Made by a program: the position numbers and the translations under genes
Notes under the pieces: generated by a model
Databases searched by the model: none
What the model was told of the DNA's origin: nothing
Seen by the model: only the letters and a program-made list of their open reading frames with translations
Shown: piece after piece, positions 46,718 through 56,605 of the stretch
Layout of the letters: every line of letters begins with the position of its first letter
How positions within the stretch are numbered: the first letter of the stretch is position 1
NCBI RefSeq assembly: GCF_009906955.1
Contig: NZ_CP047656.1
Coordinates: 124,001 to 188,000, forward strand
Source of the DNA: Paraglaciecola mesophila
GTDB taxonomy: Bacteria > Pseudomonadota > Gammaproteobacteria > Enterobacterales > Alteromonadaceae
Direction of reading: 5' to 3'
DNA length: 64,000 bases

Positions 46718-47650
46718 TTAGCGTTCTGAGGTACTTGGTTGTGAGGTGCTAGGATGAAACGTGGTTACCACCTCTTCAATCTGTTCCCTTAACCACATAT
46801 GAGCATGGTCGTGATCGGCACTGACATGCCAATACAAAAAATACTCCACAGGTGCTAGTTCAAATGGCAACTCATAAATTGAGCATTCATAGTGTTTAGC
46901 CAAATGATAGGGAATGCAGGCAATTAAGTCAGTTTTGACTATGACTGCTGGAACGGTTAAGAAATGCTGTCCTCTCATCACGACGCGGCGTTTTAAATTC
47001 AATCTGTCTAACGCTACATCGATTGGGCCTGCGCCCGTTCGCCGCTGAGATATATTAATATGACCCAGTTGCAAGAACGTATCTAGATTAAGCCCTTGAC
47101 TAAGTGCTGGGTGGTTTCGCCGCGCAATCACAACAAATCTATCTTCTGCAATCTTTTGCTTACACAGGTGTGGATCAACAAACGCTGACGAGGCATCAGC
47201 ATAGAAATCTAAACTGCCGCTGGCCATGGAGGAAACAATATTGCTGCGCGAGATATCATAGTTCGTCAGGGTAATATTGGGCGCAATACTCTGCAACCTA
47301 GCCGTTAACCTTGGCATGATGCTGGCTTCGAGTAGGTCTCTGGCTGCGAAGTTATAGCTAATTTCAGCCGTTGCCGGATCAAACGTGTGGCTCTCTTGAA
47401 CACTTTTACGTAGTAGCCCTAGTGCTTCTCGGGCGGGCCCTATAATATTTTGTGCCGCAGGAGTAGGGGTCATACTATGGCCCGTACGAACAAACAACGG
47501 GTCGTTTAGCATCTCTCGTAAGCGTGCGAGTGAGTTACTGACAGCCGGTTGAGTTATACATAAAACGTCAGCGGCTTTGGTTAGACTGCCAGCGGTATAA
47601 ATCGCATCAAACACGGCAAAAAGATTAAGATCTATTCTATTTAAATTCAT
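46718..47650 (-). CDS. LysR-family transcriptional regulator
   Basis: This 310-residue protein has the LysR helix-turn-helix at its start (DLNLFAVFDAIYTAGSLTKAADVLCITQPAVSNSLARLRE) and an effector-binding domain from about residue 90. It resembles the NahR/LeuO-like branch in the segment FVRTGHSMTPTPAAQNI. The target is not evident: the upstream neighbour is asnS on the same strand, and the downstream gene converges. It may act elsewhere. Confidence 0.85.
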   Translation of the reverse strand: MNLNRIDLNLFAVFDAIYTAGSLTKAADVLCITQPAVSNSLARLREMLNDPLFVRTGHSMTPTPAAQNIIGPAREALGLLRKSVQESHTFDPATAEISYNFAARDLLEASIMPRLTARLQSIAPNITLTNYDISRSNIVSSMASGSLDFYADASSAFVDPHLCKQKIAEDRFVVIARRNHPALSQGLNLDTFLQLGHINISQRRTGAGPIDVALDRLNLKRRVVMRGQHFLTVPAVIVKTDLIACIPYHLAKHYECSIYELPFELAPVEYFLYWHVSADHDHAHMWLREQIEEVVTTFHPSTSQPSTSER

Positions 47651-47843
47651 AGTATTTTCACTTTACGCTCTGATTAGGCTTAGAGTAGCCTAAATAGTCC
47701 ATCATTTGAGGTAATGTTGAATTATACAGAACATTCATTGAATTAATAGATTGGTCAGGCATTTTTGCAGCGAAAAAATGTAATAAAGTACGTTAATTCA
47801 AACATATAGCTATAGTTAAACGGTGTTTATTACTGATAGGTAT

Positions 47844-47873
47844 AAAAAAACCACCGGAGCAGGTGGTTTTTTT
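47844..47873. terminator. Bidirectional terminator after asnS
   Basis: A 12-bp stem (47844-47855 pairing with 47862-47873) with A and T runs on both sides and a 6-nt loop lies 16 bases past the asnS stop codon. Confidence 0.85.
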
Positions 47874-47888
47874 ACAAGGTTTACAATT

Positions 47889-49286
47889 TTAGTAATTCGC
47901 ATTACCCGGCGTACGTGGGAACGCAATGACGTCTCGTACATTTTGCATGCCAGTCACATAAGCGACTAATCGCTCGAAACCGAGACCGAAGCCTGAATGT
48001 GGAACGGTGCCATAACGGCGAAGGTCGCGATACCAGCTGTAGTCTTCTTGACTTAAGCCCATTTCGGCTAAGCGGCGATCGAATACATCAAGGCGTTCTT
48101 CACGTTGTGAGCCACCTATAATTTCACCTATGCCTGGGGCAAGTACGTCCATAGCGGCAACGGTTTTATTGTCGTCGTTGATGCGCATGTAAAATGCTTT
48201 AATATCTTTCGGGTAGTTTTGCATGATAATAGGCGCGCCAACATGCTCTTCTGCTAAATAACGTTCGTGCTCAGACGAAAGGTCGACTCCCCACGATACT
48301 GGGAATTCGAACTTCTTGCCGCAATTTTGCAAGATCTCGATAGCGTCGGTGTAATCCATGCGCACAAAATCTTGCTCTATCACTTTTTCCAATCGGGTAA
48401 TAGCATCTTTATTGATACGTTGTGCAAAAAAGGCCATGTCATCTGCACGTTCCGCTAATACCGCCTTGAACACGTATTTAAGAAGGTCTTCAGACAATTG
48501 AGCAATATCACTCAGATCGGCAAATGCGACTTCTGGCTCTATCATCCAAAACTCAGCTAAATGTCGGCTTGTATTTGAGTTTTCAGCACGGAACGTTGGG
48601 CCAAAGGTATAGATTTTCGACATTGCTGTGGCATAGGTTTCACCATTTAACTGTCCTGATACGGTTAAAAAGGTTTCTTTACCGAAAAAATCTTGGCTGA
48701 AATCCACTTGGCCTTGCTCTGTGGTAGGTACATTCATCATGTCTAGCGTTGAGACACGAAACATTTCGCCGGCACCTTCGGTATCGCTAGCGGTTAATAT
48801 AGGCGTGCTAACCCAGCAATATCCGTTTTCATGGAAAAAGCGATGAATCGCCTGAGACAAGCAGTTACGCACGCGTGTTACCGCGCCGATAACATTTGTT
48901 CGAGGGCGTAAATGTGCATGCTCGCGCAAATATTCTAGGCTATGGCGTTTGGGGGCCATAGGGTAGGTATCTGGGTTTTCAACCCAGCCAATAATTTCTA
49001 CTTCACTGGCTTCAATTTCAAGGGACTGGCCTTGACCTTGAGACTCTTTAAGAACACCGGTGGCGATGATCGAGCAACTCGTGGTCAACCGTTGAATGTC
49101 GGCATAATTATTCAGGGTATTCAGGGCGATGACCTGAATGGGATCAAAGCAACTACCATCATGTAAAGCGATGAAAGATAAGCCAGCTTTTGAGTCACGA
49201 CGAGTTCTTACCCACCCTTTTACTGTGACTTGTTGACCTACTGAATATTGACCGGCAAAAATATCTGCCACTGGGGCTTGCGCCAT
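47889..49286 (-). CDS. asnS: Asparaginyl-tRNA synthetase
   Basis: I start at [13 protein letters not shown] (465 residues), with GGAGAG about 6 bases upstream; six more codons are open. An N-terminal OB-fold anticodon domain ([26 protein letters not shown]) is followed by the class II catalytic core with motif 2 ([21 protein letters not shown]) and motif 3 ([15 protein letters not shown]). It charges tRNA-Asn. Length and motifs are normal. Confidence 0.97.
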   Translation of the reverse strand: MAQAPVADIFAGQYSVGQQVTVKGWVRTRRDSKAGLSFIALHDGSCFDPIQVIALNTLNNYADIQRLTTSCSIIATGVLKESQGQGQSLEIEASEVEIIGWVENPDTYPMAPKRHSLEYLREHAHLRPRTNVIGAVTRVRNCLSQAIHRFFHENGYCWVSTPILTASDTEGAGEMFRVSTLDMMNVPTTEQGQVDFSQDFFGKETFLTVSGQLNGETYATAMSKIYTFGPTFRAENSNTSRHLAEFWMIEPEVAFADLSDIAQLSEDLLKYVFKAVLAERADDMAFFAQRINKDAITRLEKVIEQDFVRMDYTDAIEILQNCGKKFEFPVSWGVDLSSEHERYLAEEHVGAPIIMQNYPKDIKAFYMRINDDNKTVAAMDVLAPGIGEIIGGSQREERLDVFDRRLAEMGLSQEDYSWYRDLRRYGTVPHSGFGLGFERLVAYVTGMQNVRDVIAFPRTPGNANY

Positions 49287-49545
49287 GTTTTCTCTCCAAA
49301 CCACTTTGGGTATCTATTTAAATTTTGGCTTAGCCAAATTATGTCATTATTTTCAGCGGAAGTGCCACGATAACAGGATAAATTACCTAATCTGCGTTAT
49401 TTGGTCTTCCGAAAGATGCAGGATTGTGTGAAAAATACACAAATAATGCCAGGAATTTAGTGTTCCTTCCTTGGCTAATCTCACAAGGTGTGTAATCTTA
49501 CTCAGGTGACGCTTAGACTCAAGAAAAATCGGAAGTAAGAAGCGA

Positions 49546-49932
49546 ATGGAACAAAATAAAGCAGATTGGCAAGGCAAAAACCGGCGTAAAACACCTATAG
49601 AAAACGACAAGTTGTATCGCACTATGGTCGGGGTGAACGTGTTTGGATGGGCAGTGTTTATTGCTGCTCTTATTGTATTTCACTACGCTCGCCCTGAGTT
49701 TATTAGCGGAGTTCAAGATTTTTGGGGCGTAACGGGGCGTCAGCAATGGTCAGCATCGTTAAGTACCTACCTAGTTGGATTACTTTGTGGTTGTGTTGCA
49801 CTGAGTTTGTCTGTGTTAGTAATGAAACGAAAACGGACACGGAGAAAAAGTGATAATGTAGGTCTGAATGGCCTCGTATTATTGCTGGTAGCGTCTTTGA
49901 GTCTTGTGATACTTTATTTTGAGTTCAATTAA
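49546..49932 (+). CDS. Small membrane protein, unknown
   Basis: This 128-residue protein has a hydrophilic N-terminus of about 25 residues and three hydrophobic segments (about 28-45, 72-92, 106-125), with a very basic loop (MKRKRTRRKSD) between the last two. No family is recognised. It has its own ribosome site and stands between asnS and another small membrane protein. Confidence 0.65.
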   Translation: MEQNKADWQGKNRRKTPIENDKLYRTMVGVNVFGWAVFIAALIVFHYARPEFISGVQDFWGVTGRQQWSASLSTYLVGLLCGCVALSLSVLVMKRKRTRRKSDNVGLNGLVLLLVASLSLVILYFEFN

Positions 49933-50240
49933 CGTTTAATACCATTAATCCGCATTAATCATGGTTCCCTTGAGCACGGGTCCATTTTTTGGATTTAGGC
50001 GTCGTTATGTCGTCATGCTTGTTCTCTTTCAAATAGTAAGAACGCAAAGCAAAAGCTGCTGGGGCATTCCTTGCAGGTGAGTTTTATTTACCGTACTTAC
50101 GCTTTGCCTCTTTTTAAGATCAATATTCCCTCAAAATGGGTTTGATAGGGCTATCAATGATGGCTATATTGTAGTGGTCTTGCATATGAAAGTGCGTCAT
50201 GGACTGGTTACCCTAAAAGGAATTTTAAGAGGATCTAATA
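49933..50240. other. Intergenic region between two small membrane-protein genes
   Basis: About 300 bases with no supported gene, hairpin or repeat. The ribosome site AGAGGAT for the next gene is at its right end. Confidence 0.35.
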
Positions 50241-50552
50241 ATGTCTAATAATAAAACACTTATATCACTTCTATTTGCTGTCGCTGTTATTGCTTTAACC
50301 ATCACCGTTTTTTTGCCAGTGCTAAACATACCGCAACAAGCTGCAAGCACACCTGCGTTTATGGTGGCCATTATGTTGTTTAAGATTGCCGGTGCAATTG
50401 CAGGCGGGGTTTTAATTATGTTGTTTGTGAGCGATAGGCCGTGGCGTAAATTACGTCACAGCGAAGATATCGTTTTTACTAAAAAACAAGATTTAAATGC
50501 AGCGAAACAAGAGCCGTTTAATCACGCCTACCACGGGCACTCTTCCAAATAA
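50241..50552 (+). CDS. Small membrane protein, unknown
   Basis: This 103-residue protein has two hydrophobic segments (about 8-25 and 38-60) and a hydrophilic, basic C-terminal third ending in a His-rich tail (NHAYHGHSSK). AGAGGAT lies 9 bases before the ATG. No family is recognised. The His-rich tail could bind metal, but that is speculative. Confidence 0.65.
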   Translation: MSNNKTLISLLFAVAVIALTITVFLPVLNIPQQAASTPAFMVAIMLFKIAGAIAGGVLIMLFVSDRPWRKLRHSEDIVFTKKQDLNAAKQEPFNHAYHGHSSK

Positions 50553-50563
50553 TTGCTTGGTTG

Positions 50564-50593
50564 AAAAACAGGTGCGGCATTCGCACCCGTTTT
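50564..50593. terminator. Bidirectional terminator between converging genes
   Basis: A stem of six G/C-rich pairs extended by A/T pairs with one mismatch (GGTGCG/CGCACC core) and a 5-nt loop has A and T runs on either side. It serves the small membrane gene and cysK. Confidence 0.75.
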
Positions 50594-50642
50594 AAATCAC
50601 TCTTTACCTTGGCAAAAACTAATTTGTGATCTTGGGCCTAAA

Positions 50643-51671
50643 TTAGTCTTGGGTAAATAAATCGGTACTGAAATAGCGCTCTGCTGTATCGGCAAGGATC
50701 GTTACGATATTTTTATCCGCGAACTCGGCGCGCTGAGCAACTTGAATTGCTGCGTATGCGGCTGCACCCGATGAAATACCAACAGGTAGGCTTTCCACTC
50801 GGGCGAGTTCTCGAGCGTAGTTAATAGCGTCTTCGTTGCTGATCGCGATGACTTCATCTAACAATTCAACATCCAGCACATCTGGCACGTGTCCTGAACT
50901 AAGTCCTTGTATTTTGTGCACGCCTGCGCGCCCTTCACTCAGTACTGGGCAAGAAGCTGGTTCAACGGCGATCACTTTAATATTCGGGTTGCGAATTTTA
51001 AGGGCCTTAGCAATTCCGGTAATGGTACCACCTGTGCCTACGCCAGCGACTAGAACATCTACTTTGCCCCCTGTGTCGCGCCAAATTTCCTGAGCTGTAC
51101 TGTTAAAGTGCATATCTGGGTTGGCTTGATTAGCGAATTGGTCAAGCATCACCGCGCCTTCTGTACTCGCAACCAGTGATTTTGCTTTATCGATGGCTCC
51201 TTTTGTTCCTAGCTCTTTTGCTGTGGTGATGACGTTAGCACCATAATGTTTAATCAATTTTTGCCGTTCAATCGACATGTGCTCCGGAATCACTATGGTT
51301 AAAGGTATGCCTTTCATGGCACATATCCACGCACAGGCGACTCCGTTATTGCCTGATGTGGCTTCGATGATTTGGGTTTTCTCATTAAAACTGTCTGATA
51401 ACATCAACGCGTTAATCATTGCCAGAGCAGGGCGGTCTTTAATAGAGCCAGCAGGGTTGAAATACTCTACTTTGGCTAATATTTGAGCTTGGGTTTTGTG
51501 CTTAGCTGATAAGCGACTCAAGCGCACCAAAGGCGTATTGCCGATAGTTTGTGTGATGTCATCAAAGATACGTCCTTGGGGAGAAACGTTTGCTAAGTGC
51601 ATTGCACTGTGTAGGTCAGTGTTTTTATTTGTGTCGTTTTTCACTGCAATTGAAACGGCTTCAGTAGACAT
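50643..51671 (-). CDS. cysK: Cysteine synthase family protein (O-acetylserine sulfhydrylase-like)
   Basis: This 342-residue PLP enzyme should make cysteine from O-acetylserine and sulfide. The PLP Lys is in FNPAGSIKDRPA, the phosphate loop GTGGTITGIAKAL and the CysK-like segment GVHKIQGLSSGHVPDVLD are present. The substrate loop reads TSGNNG, where the family usually has TSGNTG. A 30-residue leader precedes the core, longer than usual; a start at the Met of MHLANVSPQG is possible. It diverges from an Lrp-type regulator. Confidence 0.9.
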   Translation of the reverse strand: MSTEAVSIAVKNDTNKNTDLHSAMHLANVSPQGRIFDDITQTIGNTPLVRLSRLSAKHKTQAQILAKVEYFNPAGSIKDRPALAMINALMLSDSFNEKTQIIEATSGNNGVACAWICAMKGIPLTIVIPEHMSIERQKLIKHYGANVITTAKELGTKGAIDKAKSLVASTEGAVMLDQFANQANPDMHFNSTAQEIWRDTGGKVDVLVAGVGTGGTITGIAKALKIRNPNIKVIAVEPASCPVLSEGRAGVHKIQGLSSGHVPDVLDVELLDEVIAISNEDAINYARELARVESLPVGISSGAAAYAAIQVAQRAEFADKNIVTILADTAERYFSTDLFTQD

Positions 51672-51812
51672 ATTTTTCGTACCTGTTATTTATCTGAAAT
51701 AAGACAACTACTATGCCACGCTTACAATGGAATAAATTTCTAAGTGTTGCGCTAATTACGATAATTTTGTAAATTATTTTCTAATTGTTAGATAATCATA
51801 GAAAAATATTTT

Positions 51813-52265
51813 ATGGATAGGTTAGATAAAGAAATACTTAGGCTTTTGCAGGACGATGCAACGCTGTCCGTGAACGATATTGCTGAGCGTATTGGGCTAA
51901 GTACTACACCGTGCTGGCGACGTATTCAGAATTTAGAAAAGCAAGGGGTGATTAAAAAGCGTGTCGCCTTATTAGATGCTGAAAAACTTAACCTTGGTAT
52001 GACCGTATTTGTGCAAATAAAAGCCGGTCAACATGATATTAATTGGTTAAGTCAGTTTGCTGAACATGCAGCTGGCATTGAGCAAATTGTCGAATTTTAT
52101 CGTATGAGTGGCGAATATGATTACATGCTAAAAGTCGTTGTCGCCGATATGAAAGCCTTTGATATTTTTTATAAAAAACTAGTTGGCGGGATCCAATTGT
52201 CAGATGTCACCTCTAGTTTCGCTATGGAGCAAATCAAGTACACCACCGCGCTTGCCATACAATAA
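51813..52265 (+). CDS. Lrp/AsnC-family regulator (DecR/YbaO-like)
   Basis: This 150-residue protein has the N-terminal helix-turn-helix (DKEILRLLQDDATLSVNDIAERIGLSTTPCWRRIQNLE) and the RAM ligand domain. The STTPCWRR form is typical of the branch that includes the cysteine-responsive DecR. It diverges from cysK and precedes a transporter, so it likely responds to an amino acid such as cysteine and controls one or both. Confidence 0.9.
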   Translation: MDRLDKEILRLLQDDATLSVNDIAERIGLSTTPCWRRIQNLEKQGVIKKRVALLDAEKLNLGMTVFVQIKAGQHDINWLSQFAEHAAGIEQIVEFYRMSGEYDYMLKVVVADMKAFDIFYKKLVGGIQLSDVTSSFAMEQIKYTTALAIQ

Positions 52266-52432
52266 GTATTTAAAACTGTGAAAAAAATAGTGTAATGTTG
52301 CTGGCGAGTACCTCATATGCGTGATAATTTATTCCTGAATTTAGGCTCTTTTATAGAATATTTATTTTAGAGCAACACGCCAAGTTCAACAATCAATAAT
52401 AATAGCGCTGTGGCGCATAAATAAGGTTCTAT

Positions 52433-53806
52433 ATGGAATGGTATTCTATTCTTCCGCCGATCATTGCTATCGTCGTGGTATTTTGGCGCAAAGAAGTCAT
52501 TTTGGCGCTTATTCTCGCCATCTTTTCAGCTGAAGCATTGCTGGCGTATCAAAAAGGTAGCGAGTTTTTGTTCAACGGTATCATTGGCTCTATTGAGCGC
52601 GTCATTGAAATCGCCAGCTCCGCTGGGAACGCACGGATATTAATTTTCAGTATGCTAATTGGTGCTTTATTAGCATACATACGTAACTCAGGCGGGGTCA
52701 CTGCCACGGTTGAAATGCTTATCAACAAGGGGGTGGCTAAAAGTAAACGCCAAGTGGGTTTGCTTACCATGTTTACCGGCATCGTGGTTTTTATTGAATC
52801 AAATTTAAGCGTATTAGCGTCAGGGATTTTGTCTCGCGGTCTGTACGATAAGTTTAAAATGAGCCGCGCACGCTTAGCTTATGTGATTGACAGTACCAGT
52901 GCGCCAATCTGTATTCTCATTCTACTCAATGGTTGGGGAGCTTTTGTTTTAGGGTTGCTGAGCAATTATGAATTAGAAGAATCTGCCGTTTCAATATTGT
53001 GGGGCACTATTCCTTTCAACTTTTATGCGATCATTGCGCTGCTAATTGTGACCTACACCATAGTCACAGATAAAGTTCATGGGCCTATGCGAGATGCCGA
53101 ACGTGAAATGCAGCAAAACAATGATGTGAGTTTACCCATTCCAGCTAGCAAAGCGCGTTTTATGTTGGTTCCGCTATGCACCATGATATTTGGCATGATT
53201 GGTTTTATGTTGTGGACGGGAAACGGTGATATTGCCGCGGGCAGTGGTAGTAAATCGGTGCTGTATGCGACTGTTCTGGCGTGTATGGTGGCATATTTCT
53301 TACTAATAAGTGCCAAGAAGTATAGCCACAAAGAATTGGTAGATGAAGGCTTTCAAGGCATGGGGGAGATCCTGCCGCTAGTCACCATTGTATTATTTTC
53401 TTTAACCTTAGGGGGCAGTTTAAAAGAACTGGGTACAGGGATATTTGTGGCGAATTTAGTCGGCGATTATTTGCCGCTTTCTCTGATTGTTCCTGTGCTG
53501 TTTTTAGCTGGCGGCATCATGTCATTTACGACGGGCACATCATGGGGAACGTTCGCCATTTTGATCCCTATTGGCGTGCCTCTTATCCAAACTCTAGGTT
53601 TACCGCCTTCCCTTGTTTTGGCAGCAATACTCGGTGGTGGGGTGTTTGGTGATCACTGTTCACCCATTTCTGATACCACTGCCGTGTCATCGATTGCATC
53701 AGGGTGTGACTTACTGACTCACGTTCGAACGCAAATGCCGTATGCCTTATTTGGCGGCGCACTGGCGTTTATTGCGTACTTTATTGCCAGTTTGATCATG
53801 CTGTAA
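52433..53806 (+). CDS. Na+/H+ antiporter family protein (NhaC-type)
   Basis: This 457-residue protein has about 11 membrane helices. GTSWGTFAILIPIGVPL and GDHCSPISDTTAVSSIASGCD are the signature regions of NhaC-like antiporters, some of which carry amino acids or organic acids with sodium. The position beside an Lrp regulator and gamma-glutamyltransferase hints at amino acid transport, but the substrate is not defined. No close ribosome site beyond AAGGTT is seen. Confidence 0.85.
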   Translation: MEWYSILPPIIAIVVVFWRKEVILALILAIFSAEALLAYQKGSEFLFNGIIGSIERVIEIASSAGNARILIFSMLIGALLAYIRNSGGVTATVEMLINKGVAKSKRQVGLLTMFTGIVVFIESNLSVLASGILSRGLYDKFKMSRARLAYVIDSTSAPICILILLNGWGAFVLGLLSNYELEESAVSILWGTIPFNFYAIIALLIVTYTIVTDKVHGPMRDAEREMQQNNDVSLPIPASKARFMLVPLCTMIFGMIGFMLWTGNGDIAAGSGSKSVLYATVLACMVAYFLLISAKKYSHKELVDEGFQGMGEILPLVTIVLFSLTLGGSLKELGTGIFVANLVGDYLPLSLIVPVLFLAGGIMSFTTGTSWGTFAILIPIGVPLIQTLGLPPSLVLAAILGGGVFGDHCSPISDTTAVSSIASGCDLLTHVRTQMPYALFGGALAFIAYFIASLIML

Positions 53807-53820
53807 ACGCGTTTCCGTAA

Positions 53821-53853
53821 TGCATCATTTAGCTAGGTTGGCTAAATGATGCA
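53821..53853. repeat. Perfect 13-bp inverted repeat between nhaC-type and ggt genes
   Basis: The arms (53821-53833 and 53841-53853) pair fully around a 7-nt loop. There is no T run, so it is not a standard terminator; it lies 14 bases past the transporter stop and 35 bases before the ggt start, so attenuation or an operator is possible. Confidence 0.6.
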
Positions 53854-53888
53854 CGCACTCGTTACATGTTTAATTTAAAGGAATTCTA

Positions 53889-55586
53889 ATGAAGTATTCA
53901 CTCATAGTTGTACTGTCATTTTTTATGCTCAGCGCCTGCAGTTCGCCAGAGCAAGCAGCGCTCAAAACACCTATAGCATCGCAAAATGAAGAAAGGGCAG
54001 GCCAATCTGCCGTTGCTATGCCTGATGCGTTTAGTGCCGATGTAGCACAGCAAATTATGCTAGATGGCGGTAATGCCATTGATGCGGCTATTGCTGCCCA
54101 GTTTGTATTGGCTGTGACCTTGCCAGAAGCAGGGAACATAGGTGGCGGTGGCTTTATGCTGGTTTATAAAGACCAACATGGAGATTTCATCGACTACAGA
54201 GAACAAGCGCCGCTTGCTGCGCATCGCGACATGTATCTTGACGAGGATGGCAACGTGGTGCCTTATCAATCCGTTATCGGTATTTTATCATCTGGGGTGC
54301 CTGGCACAGTCGCAGGTATGTGGTTGGCACATCAAAAATACGGCACATTACCCTGGAAAGACCTCGTTGAGCCCGCGGTAAAGTTGGCTGTTGAAGGCTT
54401 TGTGATGCCGCAAAAACTAGCGGGATTTATACACCGTTATAGTCAGCGCCTAAAAGACAAGGGGTTCGATGTTAACTTCGATGATTACTTTGCCTCAGCT
54501 AAGGCTGGTGAAGTGTTTAAACAACCGGAGTTAGGCGAAACATTGGCACGTATTCGTGACCAAGGTCGTGATGGTTTCTATAAAGGCAAAACGGCAAAAA
54601 CCATCGCCGATTTTATGGCTAAACATAAAGGGCTGATCAATGAACAAGATTTAGCTGAATATAACGCTAAATCTCGTCAACCAATTACTGCCAAATGGCG
54701 AGACTATGATGTGCTTACTTCGCCACCACCGAGTTCAGGTGGCATTGCGATCATTCAGTGGTTAACCATGTATGATCAATTAACAAAAGATAAAACCAAG
54801 CTTGAGCATAACTCTGCCCCTTACGTGCATTTATTAGCTGAGGCAGGTAAGCGTGTTTTCGCTGATAGGGCAGAATATTTAGGTGATCCTGATTTCGTGA
54901 AAGTGCCGGTGGCAGAGCTTATCGCCCCTGAATATATTGCTAAGCGTGGTTCTGATATCAGTATGAATTCAATTTCTGTCACAGAGTTAGTAAAGCCGGG
55001 CTTAAAAGAAAGTGAAGAAACCACGCATTTTTCCATTGTTGATAAATGGGGCAACGCAGTATCCAATACCACCACGATCAATCTCGGTTTTGGCAGTGGT
55101 GTTGTGGTTGAGGGGGCTGGCTTCTTGTTAAACGACGAAATGGATGACTTTAGTGCAAAGCCGAGGGTGGCAAACGTATTTGGTGCGGTGGGGGGGCAAG
55201 CAAACGAGATCCACCCTAAGAAGCGTATGTTGTCTTCGATGACGCCAACTATTGTATTAAAAGATAATAAAGTCAGTGTGGTAACTGGTTCGCCCGGTGG
55301 CACGACTATTATTAGTTCAGTGTATACTTCAATTTTAAATGCACTTGAGTTTGGTATGAGTGCCCAAGAAACTGTCGATGCGCCACGTTTTCATCATCAG
55401 TTATTACCGAAAGACGTTATTCGATATCAGGATGGGTTAACGCCAGAAACAGTGATAGCACTAGAAGAAATGGGTTACACCATGGATAACAATCGTTTTG
55501 GCGATCTGCATACCATTATTTCTCGTAATGGTCGCTTAGATGCGGGCTCTGAATCTCATGGGCGCGGAAAATCAATCGTATTTTAA
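53889..55586 (+). CDS. ggt: Gamma-glutamyltransferase, lipoprotein-type
   Basis: This 565-residue enzyme hydrolyses or transfers the gamma-glutamyl group of glutathione in the periplasm. It has a lipobox MLSAC near residue 16 and the substrate Arg in DYREQAP (Arg104). The self-cleavage site lies before Thr378 (ESEE/TTHFSIVD), giving large and small subunits; the oxyanion SGG and SPGGTTI follow. With cysK and the Lrp regulator nearby it may serve sulfur amino acid recycling. Confidence 0.95.
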   Translation: MKYSLIVVLSFFMLSACSSPEQAALKTPIASQNEERAGQSAVAMPDAFSADVAQQIMLDGGNAIDAAIAAQFVLAVTLPEAGNIGGGGFMLVYKDQHGDFIDYREQAPLAAHRDMYLDEDGNVVPYQSVIGILSSGVPGTVAGMWLAHQKYGTLPWKDLVEPAVKLAVEGFVMPQKLAGFIHRYSQRLKDKGFDVNFDDYFASAKAGEVFKQPELGETLARIRDQGRDGFYKGKTAKTIADFMAKHKGLINEQDLAEYNAKSRQPITAKWRDYDVLTSPPPSSGGIAIIQWLTMYDQLTKDKTKLEHNSAPYVHLLAEAGKRVFADRAEYLGDPDFVKVPVAELIAPEYIAKRGSDISMNSISVTELVKPGLKESEETTHFSIVDKWGNAVSNTTTINLGFGSGVVVEGAGFLLNDEMDDFSAKPRVANVFGAVGGQANEIHPKKRMLSSMTPTIVLKDNKVSVVTGSPGGTTIISSVYTSILNALEFGMSAQETVDAPRFHHQLLPKDVIRYQDGLTPETVIALEEMGYTMDNNRFGDLHTIISRNGRLDAGSESHGRGKSIVF

Positions 55587-55608
55587 AGGGCTATCTAACC
55601 TGAATGAG

Positions 55609-55640
55609 AAAAAACGGTTGCTATTAGGCAACCGTTTTTT
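55609..55640. terminator. Strong bidirectional terminator after ggt
   Basis: A 13-bp stem (55609-55621 pairing with 55628-55640) whose arms begin and end in A and T runs surrounds a 6-nt loop. It serves ggt and the converging gene. Confidence 0.9.
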
Positions 55641-55660
55641 TATCAATGAAGTCATGGGAA

Positions 55661-56398
55661 TCAGTGGTGATGACCGCCAGCCAGAGCGTTGCCTTTATCA
55701 TCGTAAAAGCCTGAGGCCCCTTTTTCAATAAAGCCTAATGTGACCATTTTAGTCAGAAATGGATCACTATGATCGTCTCCAATATCCGCAAAATCTGTGG
55801 TCTGATAGTGTGAACGTTGCGCAAAAAAACGATCTACTTCTTTGGCGTCGTGAGTCACCTGAGCTAAGGTCCAGATTTCTTTTTTGTTGTCTTGTTGCCA
55901 ACTGTATTCAAGCAACAATGATTGTTCTACGGCCCACTGCACGCTAATTTTAGTGTCGCCAATGGTTTTACTGTAGTGACGTGTTAGTTCGCAGCCCTTT
56001 CCAGTTTCTTTTATTAAATCAAGTTGTGATAGCAGTGATTGTGATATTAGGTTGTTGCGATAATTCCAGTCAGTCTCGGTTTTACCGTGTACCTTTTCCC
56101 CTGGTTGATATTCTATGGCGCGCTTAGCACTGTCGAAGAATCGTGTCGGCTTGACTTGTTGATTAGGAGATTGATACCAACTTTCAGTGATCTGAGTTTG
56201 TGGGTAGTGGTGCGCTACCGTTTTTCCATTTCGGTATAAAACTAGTTCGCTATTACGGTGCTGAACGCCATTGCTTGACTCGAGGGTATAGGATGCACTG
56301 AGTTTAGTGGGGTCTGTGGCGCATTGTACAGACGCATGTGCTGTGATAGCGGTTAGTGAGACTAATATGGTCCCGAAAGTGAAAAGTGTTTTTTTCAT
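55661..56398 (-). CDS. Exported protein of unknown function
   Basis: I start at MKKTLFTFGTILVSLTAITAHA (245 residues), a clear signal peptide with GGAG about 8 bases upstream; a longer frame adds 22 codons. The mature protein is mostly beta, with two Cys (QCATDP and GCELTRHY) that could pair, and a His-rich end (GGHHH). No family is recognised. It follows the phosphatase pair on the same strand with a hairpin between. Confidence 0.7.
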   Translation of the reverse strand: MKKTLFTFGTILVSLTAITAHASVQCATDPTKLSASYTLESSNGVQHRNSELVLYRNGKTVAHHYPQTQITESWYQSPNQQVKPTRFFDSAKRAIEYQPGEKVHGKTETDWNYRNNLISQSLLSQLDLIKETGKGCELTRHYSKTIGDTKISVQWAVEQSLLLEYSWQQDNKKEIWTLAQVTHDAKEVDRFFAQRSHYQTTDFADIGDDHSDPFLTKMVTLGFIEKGASGFYDDKGNALAGGHHH

Positions 56399-56492
56399 GT
56401 TGAACTCCGGCATAGGCTGCGCAAGGTTGTGTAACCCTTGTTGCCTGCATGCATTTAATACCATTTGGTGTGTCTGTTGGGGGCTTATTTAG

Positions 56493-56517
56493 GGTGGAAT
56501 GAGGTTGTCATTCCACC
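56493..56517. repeat. Hairpin between the second phosphatase and the exported protein
   Basis: A perfect 10-bp stem (GGTGGAATGA/TCATTCCACC) with a 5-nt loop lacks a T run on either strand. It may be a weak terminator for the phosphatase operon. Confidence 0.5.
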
Positions 56518-56605
56518 GTAAAATAGGCCGCTATAATTAAGAGCCTTTGTGTTGCATAGCAAATAGGGGCCAAGGCGTGTTCGCTGACCTAACCCCTATA
56601 CATAT

